A DNA stretch of 38,551 nt from NCBI GenBank assembly GCA_036558905.1, contig DATBER010000159.1, positions 1-38,551 on the forward strand, written 5' to 3'. Under the pieces are notes generated by a model, which ran no database searches, was not told the origin of the DNA, and saw only the letters and a program-made list of their open reading frames with translations. A program made the translations under genes and the position numbers. Below, piece after piece: positions 1 through 7,042 of the stretch. The stretch's first letter is position 1. Every line of letters begins with the position of its first letter. Origin of the DNA: DASXRA01 sp036558905 (GTDB lineage Bacteria > Actinomycetota > Actinomycetes > Mycobacteriales > Jatrophihabitantaceae).

Positions 1-444
1 GATGTTGCCCACCCCGGCCTCGCGCGGGTCGACGTGCCCGTAGTGGAGGCGGGCCACCAGCCACTTCTCGGCCAGGAAGATGCGGGTGAGCAGCAGGGCG
101 TCGTCCTCGAGCTCGGGCACCCACCTCTTCTCCTCGATCAGCAGCGGCACCAGGTCGGTCGCCACCGCGTACGCGTCGAGGTGCCGCCGACGCTTGGCGT
201 ACACCTCGACCAGCGCATGGGACATCAACGTGTCGTCGGTGATGTGGCCGTCGCCCTTGTGGTACGGGGCGATTGGACGGGCGTGGCGCCAGTCCGCATT
301 GAACGGCGCCACGATCCCGGTCACCCATCCGCCGTACCGCTCGCGGATCTGCTCCGGCGTCCAGCCCTCCGTCGCACCGCCCAGCGCGTCCCCCACGGCC
401 GCTCCGGACAGTGCCCCAATCGCCTTGCTTTCGAGCAGACTCAC
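1..444 (-). CDS. ADP-ribosylglycohydrolase (DraG/ARH-like), C-terminus off the window
   Basis: This is the N-terminal 148 residues of a gene that continues past the left edge. The family hydrolyses ADP-ribose-protein or related N-/O-ribosyl bonds with two Mg ions. Visible family motifs are AVGDALGGATE (residues 16-26), the acidic metal-binding HITDDT (68-72 region) and the beginning of a VGNI segment. The start is GTG at 444, overlapping the TGA of the binding-protein gene by four bases (GTGA), so translation is coupled to the sugar ABC operon and it is probably its last gene. The coupling suggests it acts on the imported compound or on a derivative (inference); a protein-modification role cannot be excluded. 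Family assignment is strong; the substrate is unknown. Confidence 0.88.
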   Translation of the reverse strand, partial: MSLLESKAIGALSGAAVGDALGGATEGWTPEQIRERYGGWVTGIVAPFNADWRHARPIAPYHKGDGHITDDTLMSHALVEVYAKRRRHLDAYAVATDLVPLLIEEKRWVPELEDDALLLTRIFLAEKWLVARLHYGHVDPREAGVGNI

Positions 445-1739
445 TGATTGACGTCTCCCCAGCCACTGGTCAGCTTCTTGGCCAGATCATCCAGGCTCAT
501 CTTGTTCGCCAGGTACTGCTGGAAGGCCGGCGTCGCGATCTGGTCCTTCCACCGCGGGTAGTTCGTCGCCGCCTGGAACGCCGCGGCAACCTGCGACGAC
601 GCACCCTTGAGCGTCTGCGCCCAGCCGCTGGACCCGCCGGTCGCCTGGTTGATCGCGTCGCGCGCCGACTGGGTCGTCGGAATCAGCCAGTCGCCCTGTC
701 CGACCGCGGCCAGGTTCTGGGCCTGCATGAAGTAGCTGACGAACTGGGTGGCTTCCTTGACGTGCTTGCTCGACTGAGCCACCGACAGCGTCTGCGGGTC
801 GGCCGCCTGGTTCGACGACGTGCCGGTCAGCGGCGGCAGTACGGCCCAATGAAACGACTTGGGCGCTTCCTCGGTGATCTGCTGGGCGGCGTAGTTGCCC
901 TCGACGACCATCGCGTACTTACCCGCGTAGAAACCGGGCAGGATGTCGGTGCCCGACTGGGTCAGCGTGACCGGGGCGATCGACTTGTCGTCGTAGGCCA
1001 TAGCGTGGATGCGCTGCGGTACCTGCTTCTCGTTGTCGCCCACGTCAACCTTGGCGTCCTGGCCGCTGCCGCTGAAGTACTTGCCGTCGAAGTTCAGGCT
1101 CAGGCTGAGGATCGTCGCGGTCGGCGACTTGAGTCCCCAGCCCAGGCCGTACGTCCCGCCGGTGGTGGCCCTCTTGGCCATGGCCTGGAAGTCGTCCCAC
1201 GACAGCGTCGCCCCGTCCGGCACGGTGATCCCGTCATGCTTGAGCAGATCGGTGTTGGCCATCACGACGTAGGACTGCAACAAGGTCGGCGCCGCGTAGA
1301 TCTTGCCGTCGGCCGAGACGGTGTCCCACACGCCCTGCGGCACCGAGCTCTTGACGTTGTCGGGCAGGTCGCCCGTGAGGTCGGCCAGATAACCCTGCTG
1401 GATGAAGCCGGAGATGTCGGCGGCCTCGTCGTGAATGATGTCCGGCGCGGTGCCGCCCTCGAACTGGGTCACCAGCTGGTCGTGCACCGAGTCCCACGAA
1501 CCCTCGCTGTACTGCACCTGGATGTTCGGGTGCGCGGCGTTCCAGTCGTTGACGATCTTCTTGACGGCCGCCACGGTCGGCTTCTGGAAGGCCAGGCTCT
1601 GGAACTTCAGCGTGACCTTGCCGCCGCCTCCGCCGCTACCGCCGCCGTTGTCGCTGCTGCTCTTGCTCGAACTGCACGCCGCGACGAGCGCGACCGCCGC
1701 GACGCCCGTCACGGCGCCGATCAGAACTCGGTTTCTCAT
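441..1739 (-). CDS. Carbohydrate ABC transporter substrate-binding lipoprotein
   Basis: A 432-residue family 1 extracellular solute-binding protein, the ligand-capturing part of a sugar importer. The N-terminus is a lipoprotein signal with lipobox LVAAC (lipidated Cys22), followed by a flexible Ser/Gly linker (about 23-40), then the mature binding fold. It would be anchored to the outer face of the membrane and hand its ligand to the two permeases encoded just upstream. It lies 24 bases after the second permease gene and overlaps the ADP-ribosylglycohydrolase gene by four bases. The binding-protein gene is fourth in the operon rather than first, which is uncommon for these systems. Ligand identity cannot be read from sequence; LacI control suggests a sugar or nucleoside-like compound. 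Confidence 0.9.
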   Translation of the reverse strand: MRNRVLIGAVTGVAAVALVAACSSSKSSSDNGGGSGGGGGKVTLKFQSLAFQKPTVAAVKKIVNDWNAAHPNIQVQYSEGSWDSVHDQLVTQFEGGTAPDIIHDEAADISGFIQQGYLADLTGDLPDNVKSSVPQGVWDTVSADGKIYAAPTLLQSYVVMANTDLLKHDGITVPDGATLSWDDFQAMAKRATTGGTYGLGWGLKSPTATILSLSLNFDGKYFSGSGQDAKVDVGDNEKQVPQRIHAMAYDDKSIAPVTLTQSGTDILPGFYAGKYAMVVEGNYAAQQITEEAPKSFHWAVLPPLTGTSSNQAADPQTLSVAQSSKHVKEATQFVSYFMQAQNLAAVGQGDWLIPTTQSARDAINQATGGSSGWAQTLKGASSQVAAAFQAATNYPRWKDQIATPAFQQYLANKMSLDDLAKKLTSGWGDVNQ

Positions 1740-1763
1740 GTGGATTCCCTTCGTGGTCGGCGC

Positions 1764-2600
1764 TTATCCCTTGACAGCGCCCGCCAGTAGTCCGGACGTG
1801 AGCCGCCGTTGCAGGACGGCAAACACCAGCAGGCTCGGCACTGTGGCCATTACCGAGCCGGCCGCGAGCGGGCCGAGGCTGACCTGGCCCTCGGCCCCGA
1901 CGAAGTGCGCCAGCGTCAACGGCAGGGTGCGCACGTTGTCGTTCTTGAGCAGTACCAGGGCGAAGAAGAACTCGTTCCAGGCCGAGATGAACGCGAACAT
2001 CGCCGTCGCGACCAGTCCCGGGCGCAGCAGCGGCAGCACGATGCTGACGAGGGTGCGCACCCGGCCGGCGCCGTCGACAGCGGCCGCCTCCTCGAGATCT
2101 CGCGGTAGCGCCGCGACGTAGCCGCGCAGCATCCACAGTGCAAACGGCAGCGTCCAGACGAGGTACACCAGCACCAGGCCGAACAGCGAGTTCAGCAGGT
2201 GGATCGAGCGCAGGATCATGAACAGTGGGATCACGATCAGGATCACCGGGAACAGCTGGCTGACCAGAATCCAGCCCGTCGCGATCGGGCGAAGTCGCGT
2301 CTTGAACCGGCCGAGCGCGTACGCGGCCGGGAAGGCCACCACTATCGTCAGAACCATGCTGCCCAGCGCCACGATCGTGCTGTTGCCGGCCGAGCGCAGC
2401 AGGCCCTGCGCGTCGAACGCGTCGGAGTAGTTGCTCCACTGGAAGTGGTGCGGGATGAGGTGCGGGCTGATCGATGCGAGTTCGCGCGGCGTCTTGAGCG
2501 AGATCGACAGCAGCCACAGCAGTGGAAATCCGAGGAAGATCAGGTACAGGGCCAGCGCGACGTACTGCCCGGTACGGACCGTCTTGCTGGGCCTTCTCAT
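1764..2600 (-). CDS. Carbohydrate ABC transporter permease, MalG type
   Basis: A 278-residue inner-membrane permease with about six hydrophobic segments. The cytoplasmic EAA loop that docks the ATPase is present as EEAAAVDGAGRVRTL followed by LPLLRPG. I place the start at ATG 2600 because it gives the usual MalG length and overlaps the TGA of the partner permease by four bases (ATGA); longer upstream reading in this frame lies inside the partner gene. It pairs with the MalF-type subunit to form the channel. No ATPase gene is present in the operon, so a shared MsiK-type ATPase elsewhere in the genome is likely, as is known for actinobacterial sugar importers. Confidence 0.92.
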   Translation of the reverse strand: MRRPSKTVRTGQYVALALYLIFLGFPLLWLLSISLKTPRELASISPHLIPHHFQWSNYSDAFDAQGLLRSAGNSTIVALGSMVLTIVVAFPAAYALGRFKTRLRPIATGWILVSQLFPVILIVIPLFMILRSIHLLNSLFGLVLVYLVWTLPFALWMLRGYVAALPRDLEEAAAVDGAGRVRTLVSIVLPLLRPGLVATAMFAFISAWNEFFFALVLLKNDNVRTLPLTLAHFVGAEGQVSLGPLAAGSVMATVPSLLVFAVLQRRLTSGLLAGAVKG

Positions 2601-3532
2601 GCGTCCGCCCTCCGGAGGCCGGCCCGCAGATACAGGCCCAGGAAGATCACCACAAGAAGCACCATCACGTCGCCCATGGCCGATGCGTAGCCGAACTGTC
2701 CGTACCGGAACGCCTCGTTGTAGGCGAACAGCATCGGCAGCATCGTCTTGCCGCCCGGCCCGCCGGCGGTGAGCACGTAGACCAGGCCGAACGAGTTGAA
2801 GTTCCAGATGAAGTCGAGCGACGTGATCGCGAAGATGATCGGCCGCAGCTGCGGCAGCGTCACGCTGAAGAAGCGCCGCCCGGCACCGGCCCCGTCGACC
2901 GCGGCCGCCTCGTGCAGGTCGGCCGGAATGCCCTGCAGGCCGGCCAGCAGCGCGATCGTCGTCTGCGGCATGCCGACCCAGACGCCGACCATGATCACGG
3001 CCGGCAGCGCGGTGTGGAAGTCGCCGAGCCAGTTGATGCCGGTGTCGCTGATGTGCAGGTCCTTCAGCGACTGGTTCACCGGGCCGACCGTCGGATCGAG
3101 CAGCAGCCGCCACATGATCGCGACGATCACCGGCGGCATCGCCCACGGGATCAGCGCCAGGGTGCGGGCCAGCCAGCGCAGCCGCAGATCCTCGTTGAGC
3201 AACAGGGCCAGGCCCAGCCCCAGCACGAACTGGATCAGCGTCACCGAGACGGCCCAGATCAGTCCGATGCGGAACGAGTCGAGGAACAGGTGGTTGTGCC
3301 AGAGTTTGCGGAAGTTCTCGAGTCCGATGACGTGCGTGGCGATGCCCAGGCCGGCGCGCTTGTCGGTGAACCCGTAGTAGACGCCCTGCGCGAGCGGGAT
3401 GACGCTGAGCACCAGTACCGGGATGAGCGCGGGAAGCGTCAGCAGCCAGGCGTCGCGCGATCCGCTCCCCCGGCGGCGGCGCACCGGCGACGGCGGGCTC
3501 TCGAGCTGCGGCTCGACCACAGTGGTCGTCAT
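2597..3532 (-). CDS. Carbohydrate ABC transporter permease, MalF type
   Basis: A 311-residue permease. A basic cytoplasmic N-terminus of about 25 residues (PVRRRRG) precedes about six membrane segments, and the EAA loop HEAAAVDGAGAGRRF is near residue 210. It forms the heterodimeric channel with the MalG-type protein. Its ATG overlaps the stop of the LacI-type regulator gene by four bases, and its own stop overlaps the MalG-type start by four bases, so the three genes must be co-transcribed and are probably translationally coupled. Confidence 0.92.
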   Translation of the reverse strand: MTTTVVEPQLESPPSPVRRRRGSGSRDAWLLTLPALIPVLVLSVIPLAQGVYYGFTDKRAGLGIATHVIGLENFRKLWHNHLFLDSFRIGLIWAVSVTLIQFVLGLGLALLLNEDLRLRWLARTLALIPWAMPPVIVAIMWRLLLDPTVGPVNQSLKDLHISDTGINWLGDFHTALPAVIMVGVWVGMPQTTIALLAGLQGIPADLHEAAAVDGAGAGRRFFSVTLPQLRPIIFAITSLDFIWNFNSFGLVYVLTAGGPGGKTMLPMLFAYNEAFRYGQFGYASAMGDVMVLLVVIFLGLYLRAGLRRADA

Positions 3533-4548
3533 CGGACCGGCCGCTTCGGTGCGCTCGACGCCCGCAACACGAGCTTCGGCTGGACGGTCACCCGGCTGGC
3601 CGCGCGGGTGCGGTCGCCCAACCGGTCGAGCAGCATGGTGGCCGCGATCCGGCCGCGTTCCTCCGAGCCGAGCGAGACGCTGGTCAGCCCGGGCACGGCC
3701 AGCTCGGCCAGATCGGTGTCGTCCATGCCGACGACCGCCACGTCCTCGGGCACGTTCAGCCCGCGCGAGCGCAGCACGCGCATCGCGCCGATGGCCAGCA
3801 GGTCGTTGGCGCAGACGATGGCATCGGGCTCGTAGTGGGTGAGCAGCGTGCTGGCCGCCTTCTCGCCCGCATCGTGCGTGAAGTCGGTGGCTGTGACGGA
3901 CTGGGCGGTGGCCACCTTCCGGCCCAGCGCCCGCATCGCCTGCAGAAAACCGCGCTCGCGGGCCCGGCCCGGCACCGTATCGGTCGGACCGTTCAGCAAC
4001 GCGACGGCCCGCCGGCCGGACTCGGCCAGGTGGGCCACCGCCAGGCCGACGCCGCGGGTGGAGTTCGTCCGGACGTTGTCCAGGTCGACGCCGGCCGGCA
4101 GGCTACCGACGACCACGATGGGCACCCGCGACTGGCGCAGCTCGGCCACCACGTGGTCGGTCATGCGGATCGGGCTGACGATCAGGCCGTCGGCGTAGCC
4201 CTGGTTGAGACCGCGGATGAGCCCGATCTCGTCGTCGGGGCTGGCGCCGGTGGACGACACGACCAGCCGGAACCCGGCGGCGCTCACCACCCCCTCGATG
4301 GCCCGCATCATGGCGACGTAGACGGGGTTGCCGAGGTCGGCCACGGCGAAGGCCAGCTGCTCGGTGCGCCCGACCTTGAGCGAGCGCGCCGTGGCGTCGA
4401 CGACGTAGCCCAGCTGGGCCGCCGCTTTCTGCACCCGCGCTACCGTGGCCGGGCTGGCCGACCCGCCGCTCAGCGCCCGCGACGCCGAGGCGACGGATAC
4501 GCCAGCGTGCCTCGCGACCTCGGTCAGAGTCGGGCGACTGGGGGGCAC
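3529..4548 (-). CDS. LacI-family transcriptional regulator of the sugar operon
   Basis: A 339-residue LacI/GalR repressor. The N-terminal helix-turn-helix and hinge helix are clear: LTEVARHAGVSVASASRALSG (about 8-28), then a periplasmic-binding-protein-like effector domain ending with the usual VGMDDTDLAE and LTSVSLGSEERGR segments. Start is GTG at 4548, with an AAGGAG ribosome site four bases upstream. It is the first gene of the operon it presumably controls, so it is autoregulated, unlike the common layout with a divergent or distal regulator. A LacI-type palindrome lies 15-34 bases before its start. The effector is probably the transported sugar or a derivative (inference). Confidence 0.92.
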   Translation of the reverse strand: MPPSRPTLTEVARHAGVSVASASRALSGGSASPATVARVQKAAAQLGYVVDATARSLKVGRTEQLAFAVADLGNPVYVAMMRAIEGVVSAAGFRLVVSSTGASPDDEIGLIRGLNQGYADGLIVSPIRMTDHVVAELRQSRVPIVVVGSLPAGVDLDNVRTNSTRGVGLAVAHLAESGRRAVALLNGPTDTVPGRARERGFLQAMRALGRKVATAQSVTATDFTHDAGEKAASTLLTHYEPDAIVCANDLLAIGAMRVLRSRGLNVPEDVAVVGMDDTDLAELAVPGLTSVSLGSEERGRIAATMLLDRLGDRTRAASRVTVQPKLVLRASSAPKRPVR

Positions 4549-4562
4549 GGGTCTCCTTGTTC

Positions 4563-4582
4563 AAACGATCTTGTAATCGTTT
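4563..4582. promoter_or_regulatory. LacI-type operator in front of the sugar operon
   Basis: Perfect inverted repeat AAACGAT (4563-4569), six-base spacer, ATCGTTT (4576-4582). The central CG and the A/T flanks are typical of LacI-family operators. It lies just downstream of the predicted -10 element, so a bound repressor would block transcription of its own operon. The sequence AATCGTTTCC on its right edge recurs at 4709-4718. Confidence 0.7.
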
Positions 4583-4590
4583 CCATCCGC

Positions 4591-4620
4591 AGTCTGCGCC
4601 AGCCGGCAGGAGCTTGTCAA
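4591..4620 (-). promoter_or_regulatory. Predicted promoter of the LacI/ABC operon
   Basis: On the minus strand a perfect TTGACA (4620-4615) is followed after 18 bases by CAGACT (4596-4591), a weak -10. The start point would fall at about 4584, directly beside the LacI-type palindrome. The -35 match is good and the -10 match poor, so the placement is tentative. Confidence 0.45.
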
Positions 4621-4701
4621 CGGTCGAATTTCTTTGATGGTCGGCTTTATAGATCGAATAGTCGAGCCGTCCTCACCAGTCGGCGGCGCTGTCCAGGCAT
4701 C

Positions 4702-4717
4702 GAGACGCAATCGTTTC
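4702..4717. promoter_or_regulatory. Second LacI-type operator candidate
   Basis: GAGACG-CAAT-CGTTTC, an even-spaced palindrome with one mismatch between arms. It shares AATCGTTTCC with the operator at 4563-4582 and lies about 135 bases from it. Two sites at this distance could support repressor looping. The intervening bases (4621-4701) show nothing else I can identify. Confidence 0.4.
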
Positions 4718-4794
4718 CAACCTGTGCGGGTACGAATGACGACCCCGCGTGAAGTATTCGGTGGCCTCGCCCGCCGTCGACCTGTAAGTTGTCG

Positions 4795-4808
4795 CTGACA
4801 GGTGTCAG
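4795..4808. promoter_or_regulatory. Palindrome over the ribosome site of the winged-helix gene
   Basis: CTGACA-GG-TGTCAG is a perfect 6-2-6 inverted repeat whose right end runs into the CAGGGAGG ribosome-binding site (4806-4813). A -10-like TAAGTT at 4784-4789 would put the transcription start inside the palindrome. This position suits an operator for the regulator encoded directly downstream (inference). Confidence 0.45.
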
Positions 4809-4818
4809 GGAGGCCTAG

Positions 4819-5121
4819 CTGAACGAGGACGAGCTGCTCGCGTTGATCGGCGCAGTCGCGCACCCGCTCCGGTTGCGGGTGATCGACGAGCTGGCCGGCG
4901 GGCGCGTGCACGTGAGCGAGCTGGCCCGCCGGCTCGGGCTCTCGCGTCCACTGCTGTACCTGCACCTCGAACGACTGGAGAAGGCCGGGCTGGTCACCGG
5001 CCGGCTCGAACTAGCGGAGAGCGGCAGGGCGATGAAGTATTACGAACTGAACGACTTCGACGTGCACATCACGGTCGACGTCATACGCAAGGCGCTGAGC
5101 GAAGGAGAACCGACCGCATGA
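4819..5121 (+). CDS. Winged helix-turn-helix regulator (ArsR-like), probable CTG start
   Basis: A 100-residue DNA-binding protein with an ArsR-like winged helix: LIGAVAHPLRLRVIDELAGG (helices 1-2), HVSELARRLGLSRPLLYLHL (recognition helix, about 37-56), then a wing ending in MKYYEL. I choose CTG at 4819 as the start because a strong GGGAGG lies five bases before it, a stop codon (TAG) sits immediately upstream in frame, and this start supplies the first helix (NEDELLALIG). The alternative TTG at 4843 would cut that helix and lacks a ribosome site. Its stop overlaps the next gene by four bases. No metal-binding cysteines are visible, so it is not a classical metal sensor. Likely controls its own three-gene operon. 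Confidence 0.8.
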   Translation: MNEDELLALIGAVAHPLRLRVIDELAGGRVHVSELARRLGLSRPLLYLHLERLEKAGLVTGRLELAESGRAMKYYELNDFDVHITVDVIRKALSEGEPTA

Positions 5122-5351
5122 CCGGCGCAGTCATCGCGATCTCGATCGTCCTGATCGTGTTCGCCGCCGCCGCGGCGATCACGCTGTCCTACCACCGCCT
5201 GCAACGCCACCGGTCCGACGCGGTGGCGCTCGCCGGCTACCGGCGCCTGGCCGAGGAAGCGGCGGCCGCCCAGACCGACATGCGGGCCCAGCTCGCCAGC
5301 TTCGACCTGCGCCTGGCCGCCATCGAGAAGCTGCTCAAGGACATCCCATGA
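5118..5351 (+). CDS. Small membrane protein with one helix and a coiled coil
   Basis: A 77-residue protein of unknown function. Residues 4-24 form one membrane segment (VIAISIVLIVFAAAAAITL), followed by a cytoplasmic, charged, Ala/Leu-rich helix (about 40-75: LAEEAAAAQTDMRAQLASFD) likely to form a coiled coil. Both its start and its stop overlap neighbouring genes by four bases (ATGA), tying it between the winged-helix regulator and the sensor-domain membrane protein. It could be an assembly or signalling adaptor for that membrane protein (inference from coupling only). Confidence 0.8.
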   Translation: MTGAVIAISIVLIVFAAAAAITLSYHRLQRHRSDAVALAGYRRLAEEAAAAQTDMRAQLASFDLRLAAIEKLLKDIP

Positions 5352-6094
5352 GTACAGCCCAGCTGCGGTTCCGGGCTCCCCTTCCGCTGCTGTTCTCCCG
5401 GGCTCCGTGGGCCGCGTTCTGGTACCTGCTGGGTTCGATGTTCCTCGGGACGCTGTGGTTCTCGATCACGTTCACGCTGCTCGCCACCGGGCTTACGCTC
5501 GGCCTGTTCTGGGTCGGCCTGCCCGTGCTCGTCGCGGCGCTGGCCACCACTCGCGCGCTGGCCGAAGTCGAGCGGCGCCGCATCGGGACGGTCGGCGGCC
5601 CGCGCATCTCGACTCCGTACCGTCCGGTATCGGGCACCGGGTTCCGCGCGCGACTCGGCCAGCGGCTGCGCGATCCGGCCACCCGGCGCGACACCGTACT
5701 GCTCGTCGTGCTGTGGCCCGCGGTGTTCGTCATCGACACCGTCGCCGTCGTGTTCTGGCTGGCCTGCTTCGCGCTGATGAGCCTGCCGATCTGGTACCGC
5801 TACGTGCCCAACACGTTCGACAACGGCACGAAGGCGCACGGCGTCGCCTTCGGCAACTTCCCCGACGGACCCCACGCCGGCCACCACTGGGGTTTCTTCG
5901 TGGGCGACATGCGGTCCGCGCTGTTGGCCGCCGCCGTCGGTCTGGTTCTGCTGGTCGTCGCCGGCAACTACCTCCTCGTTGCGCTGGCCCGCGCGCACGG
6001 GGCGATCACCCGGTCGCTGCTCGGCCCGGCCATCGATCCGCTGGCCGCGGCCCGGCAGATGCTGATCGCCGACCCGGAACTATCCCGCCGCTAG
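5348..6094 (+). CDS. Sensor-domain (PF13796-like) multi-pass membrane protein
   Basis: A 248-residue membrane protein. Two hydrophobic segments near residues 22-64 end in an ALAEVERRRI motif, as in the putative sensor domain found at the N-terminus of many actinobacterial histidine kinases. Two further hydrophobic regions follow (about 116-147 and 186-213). Here the domain stands alone, with no kinase part, and is coupled to a winged-helix regulator and a small coiled-coil membrane protein. A signal-transduction role is therefore likely but the signal is unknown. The 3' end overlaps the convergent esterase gene by 15 bases. Confidence 0.75.
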   Translation: MSTAQLRFRAPLPLLFSRAPWAAFWYLLGSMFLGTLWFSITFTLLATGLTLGLFWVGLPVLVAALATTRALAEVERRRIGTVGGPRISTPYRPVSGTGFRARLGQRLRDPATRRDTVLLVVLWPAVFVIDTVAVVFWLACFALMSLPIWYRYVPNTFDNGTKAHGVAFGNFPDGPHAGHHWGFFVGDMRSALLAAAVGLVLLVVAGNYLLVALARAHGAITRSLLGPAIDPLAAARQMLIADPELSRR

Positions 6095-6952
6095 CGCACC
6101 TGTCACCAGACTGGCCACGTGCGCCTGTCCGGCCCCGTTCGGGTGCACCGGCACGATCGACGTCGAGGTCGGGATCAGCCCCTCGACCCACTTGTCGGCC
6201 GGCGTCTGGCAGGCGTCGTGGCCGGTCGTCTCGCCCGGGTTGACGGCGCTCGCGCCGTGGGCGCTCGCCTCGGTGCCGAGCATGGCGTTGAGGCTGTGCT
6301 CGATCGTGTTCAGCCACGGCACGTCGCCCCGCGCGATCGGGACGAGCGGCCAGCAACCGCCGCTCGGCGGCAGGATGCGCAGGTAGCCCACCACGACGAT
6401 GCGCGCGTGCGGCGCACGAGCCTGGATGCCGGCCAGCACTGCATCGACCTTGGGCGCCGTCTGCGCGATCGCGGCCTGGAGCTGATCCGCGCCGCCGGAC
6501 GTGTAGTGCTGCTGGCACGGCTTGCCGACCGGGTTGGTGACGCTCAGCGCGGCGCAGGTGGCCACGATCGACGCGAAGCCGATGTCGTTGCCGCCGATGG
6601 TCAGCGTGACCAGGTCGGTGTCGGGGGTGAGCGCGCTGAACTGCGGCGGGTTGCTGCCCAGCGGCACCGACTGCGACTGCGTCATGTCGACGGTGGTGGC
6701 CCCGCCGCAGGAGATGTCGACGAACGTCTGCGGGTTGATCGTGGCCGCGACGTCGGACGGGTAGTTGTCGCTGGCCCGGGCGCAGCCGGTCGGATCGGTG
6801 CGCCAATCCTGGATGTCGCCTACCGAGGCGTAAGAGTCGCCGAGGGCGACGTAGCGATGCGCCGCCGGGCTCGCCGCGGCGGCCGGCGCGGTCAGGCCGG
6901 CTCCGACCAGAAGGGCAAGGGCCAGCAGGACGCTCGGACGGAACGCTCGCAT
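6080..6952 (-). CDS. Secreted SGNH/GDSL esterase-lipase
   Basis: A 290-residue secreted hydrolase of the SGNH family, similar in organisation to Streptomyces extracellular esterases/lipases. A Sec signal peptide (about 1-27, ending AAAA) precedes block I ALGDSYASVGD with nucleophile Ser40. Block III is TIGGNDIGF with oxyanion Asn122, and the catalytic His270 lies in PVHPNGAGQ near the C-terminus. Several cysteines suggest disulfides. I start at ATG 6952, which has GAGGTGG six bases upstream and puts the signal peptide at the N-terminus; the frame stays open further upstream without a better site. It is transcribed alone. Substrate is likely an ester lipid or polymer. Confidence 0.9.
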   Translation of the reverse strand: MRAFRPSVLLALALLVGAGLTAPAAAASPAAHRYVALGDSYASVGDIQDWRTDPTGCARASDNYPSDVAATINPQTFVDISCGGATTVDMTQSQSVPLGSNPPQFSALTPDTDLVTLTIGGNDIGFASIVATCAALSVTNPVGKPCQQHYTSGGADQLQAAIAQTAPKVDAVLAGIQARAPHARIVVVGYLRILPPSGGCWPLVPIARGDVPWLNTIEHSLNAMLGTEASAHGASAVNPGETTGHDACQTPADKWVEGLIPTSTSIVPVHPNGAGQAHVASLVTGALAAG

Positions 6953-6962
6953 GGCGCCACCT

Positions 6963-6986
6963 CGTGAGTCCGGAGGGTTACTCACG
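6963..6986. promoter_or_regulatory. Inverted repeat upstream of the esterase gene
   Basis: CGTGAGT (6963-6969) and ACTCACG (6980-6986) form perfect 7-base arms with a 10-base spacer, just upstream of the esterase ribosome site. It may be an operator or an mRNA hairpin in the 5' leader. No linked regulator gene suggests which. Confidence 0.4.
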
Positions 6987-7042
6987 GGTAAACGTGGCAT
7001 AGCGGGACGGAGGCGTCAACCGCTACGGAAGTGGCGGGCCGG

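Noticed and set aside
411..1790. Long plus-strand open frame opposite the binding-protein gene (459 codons)
   Set aside because: It is the antisense shadow of a clear lipoprotein gene; the product is Arg/Val-rich with no family features.
4843..5121. TTG 4843 as start of the winged-helix gene
   Set aside because: It lacks a ribosome site and removes residues that complete helix 1; CTG 4819 has both.
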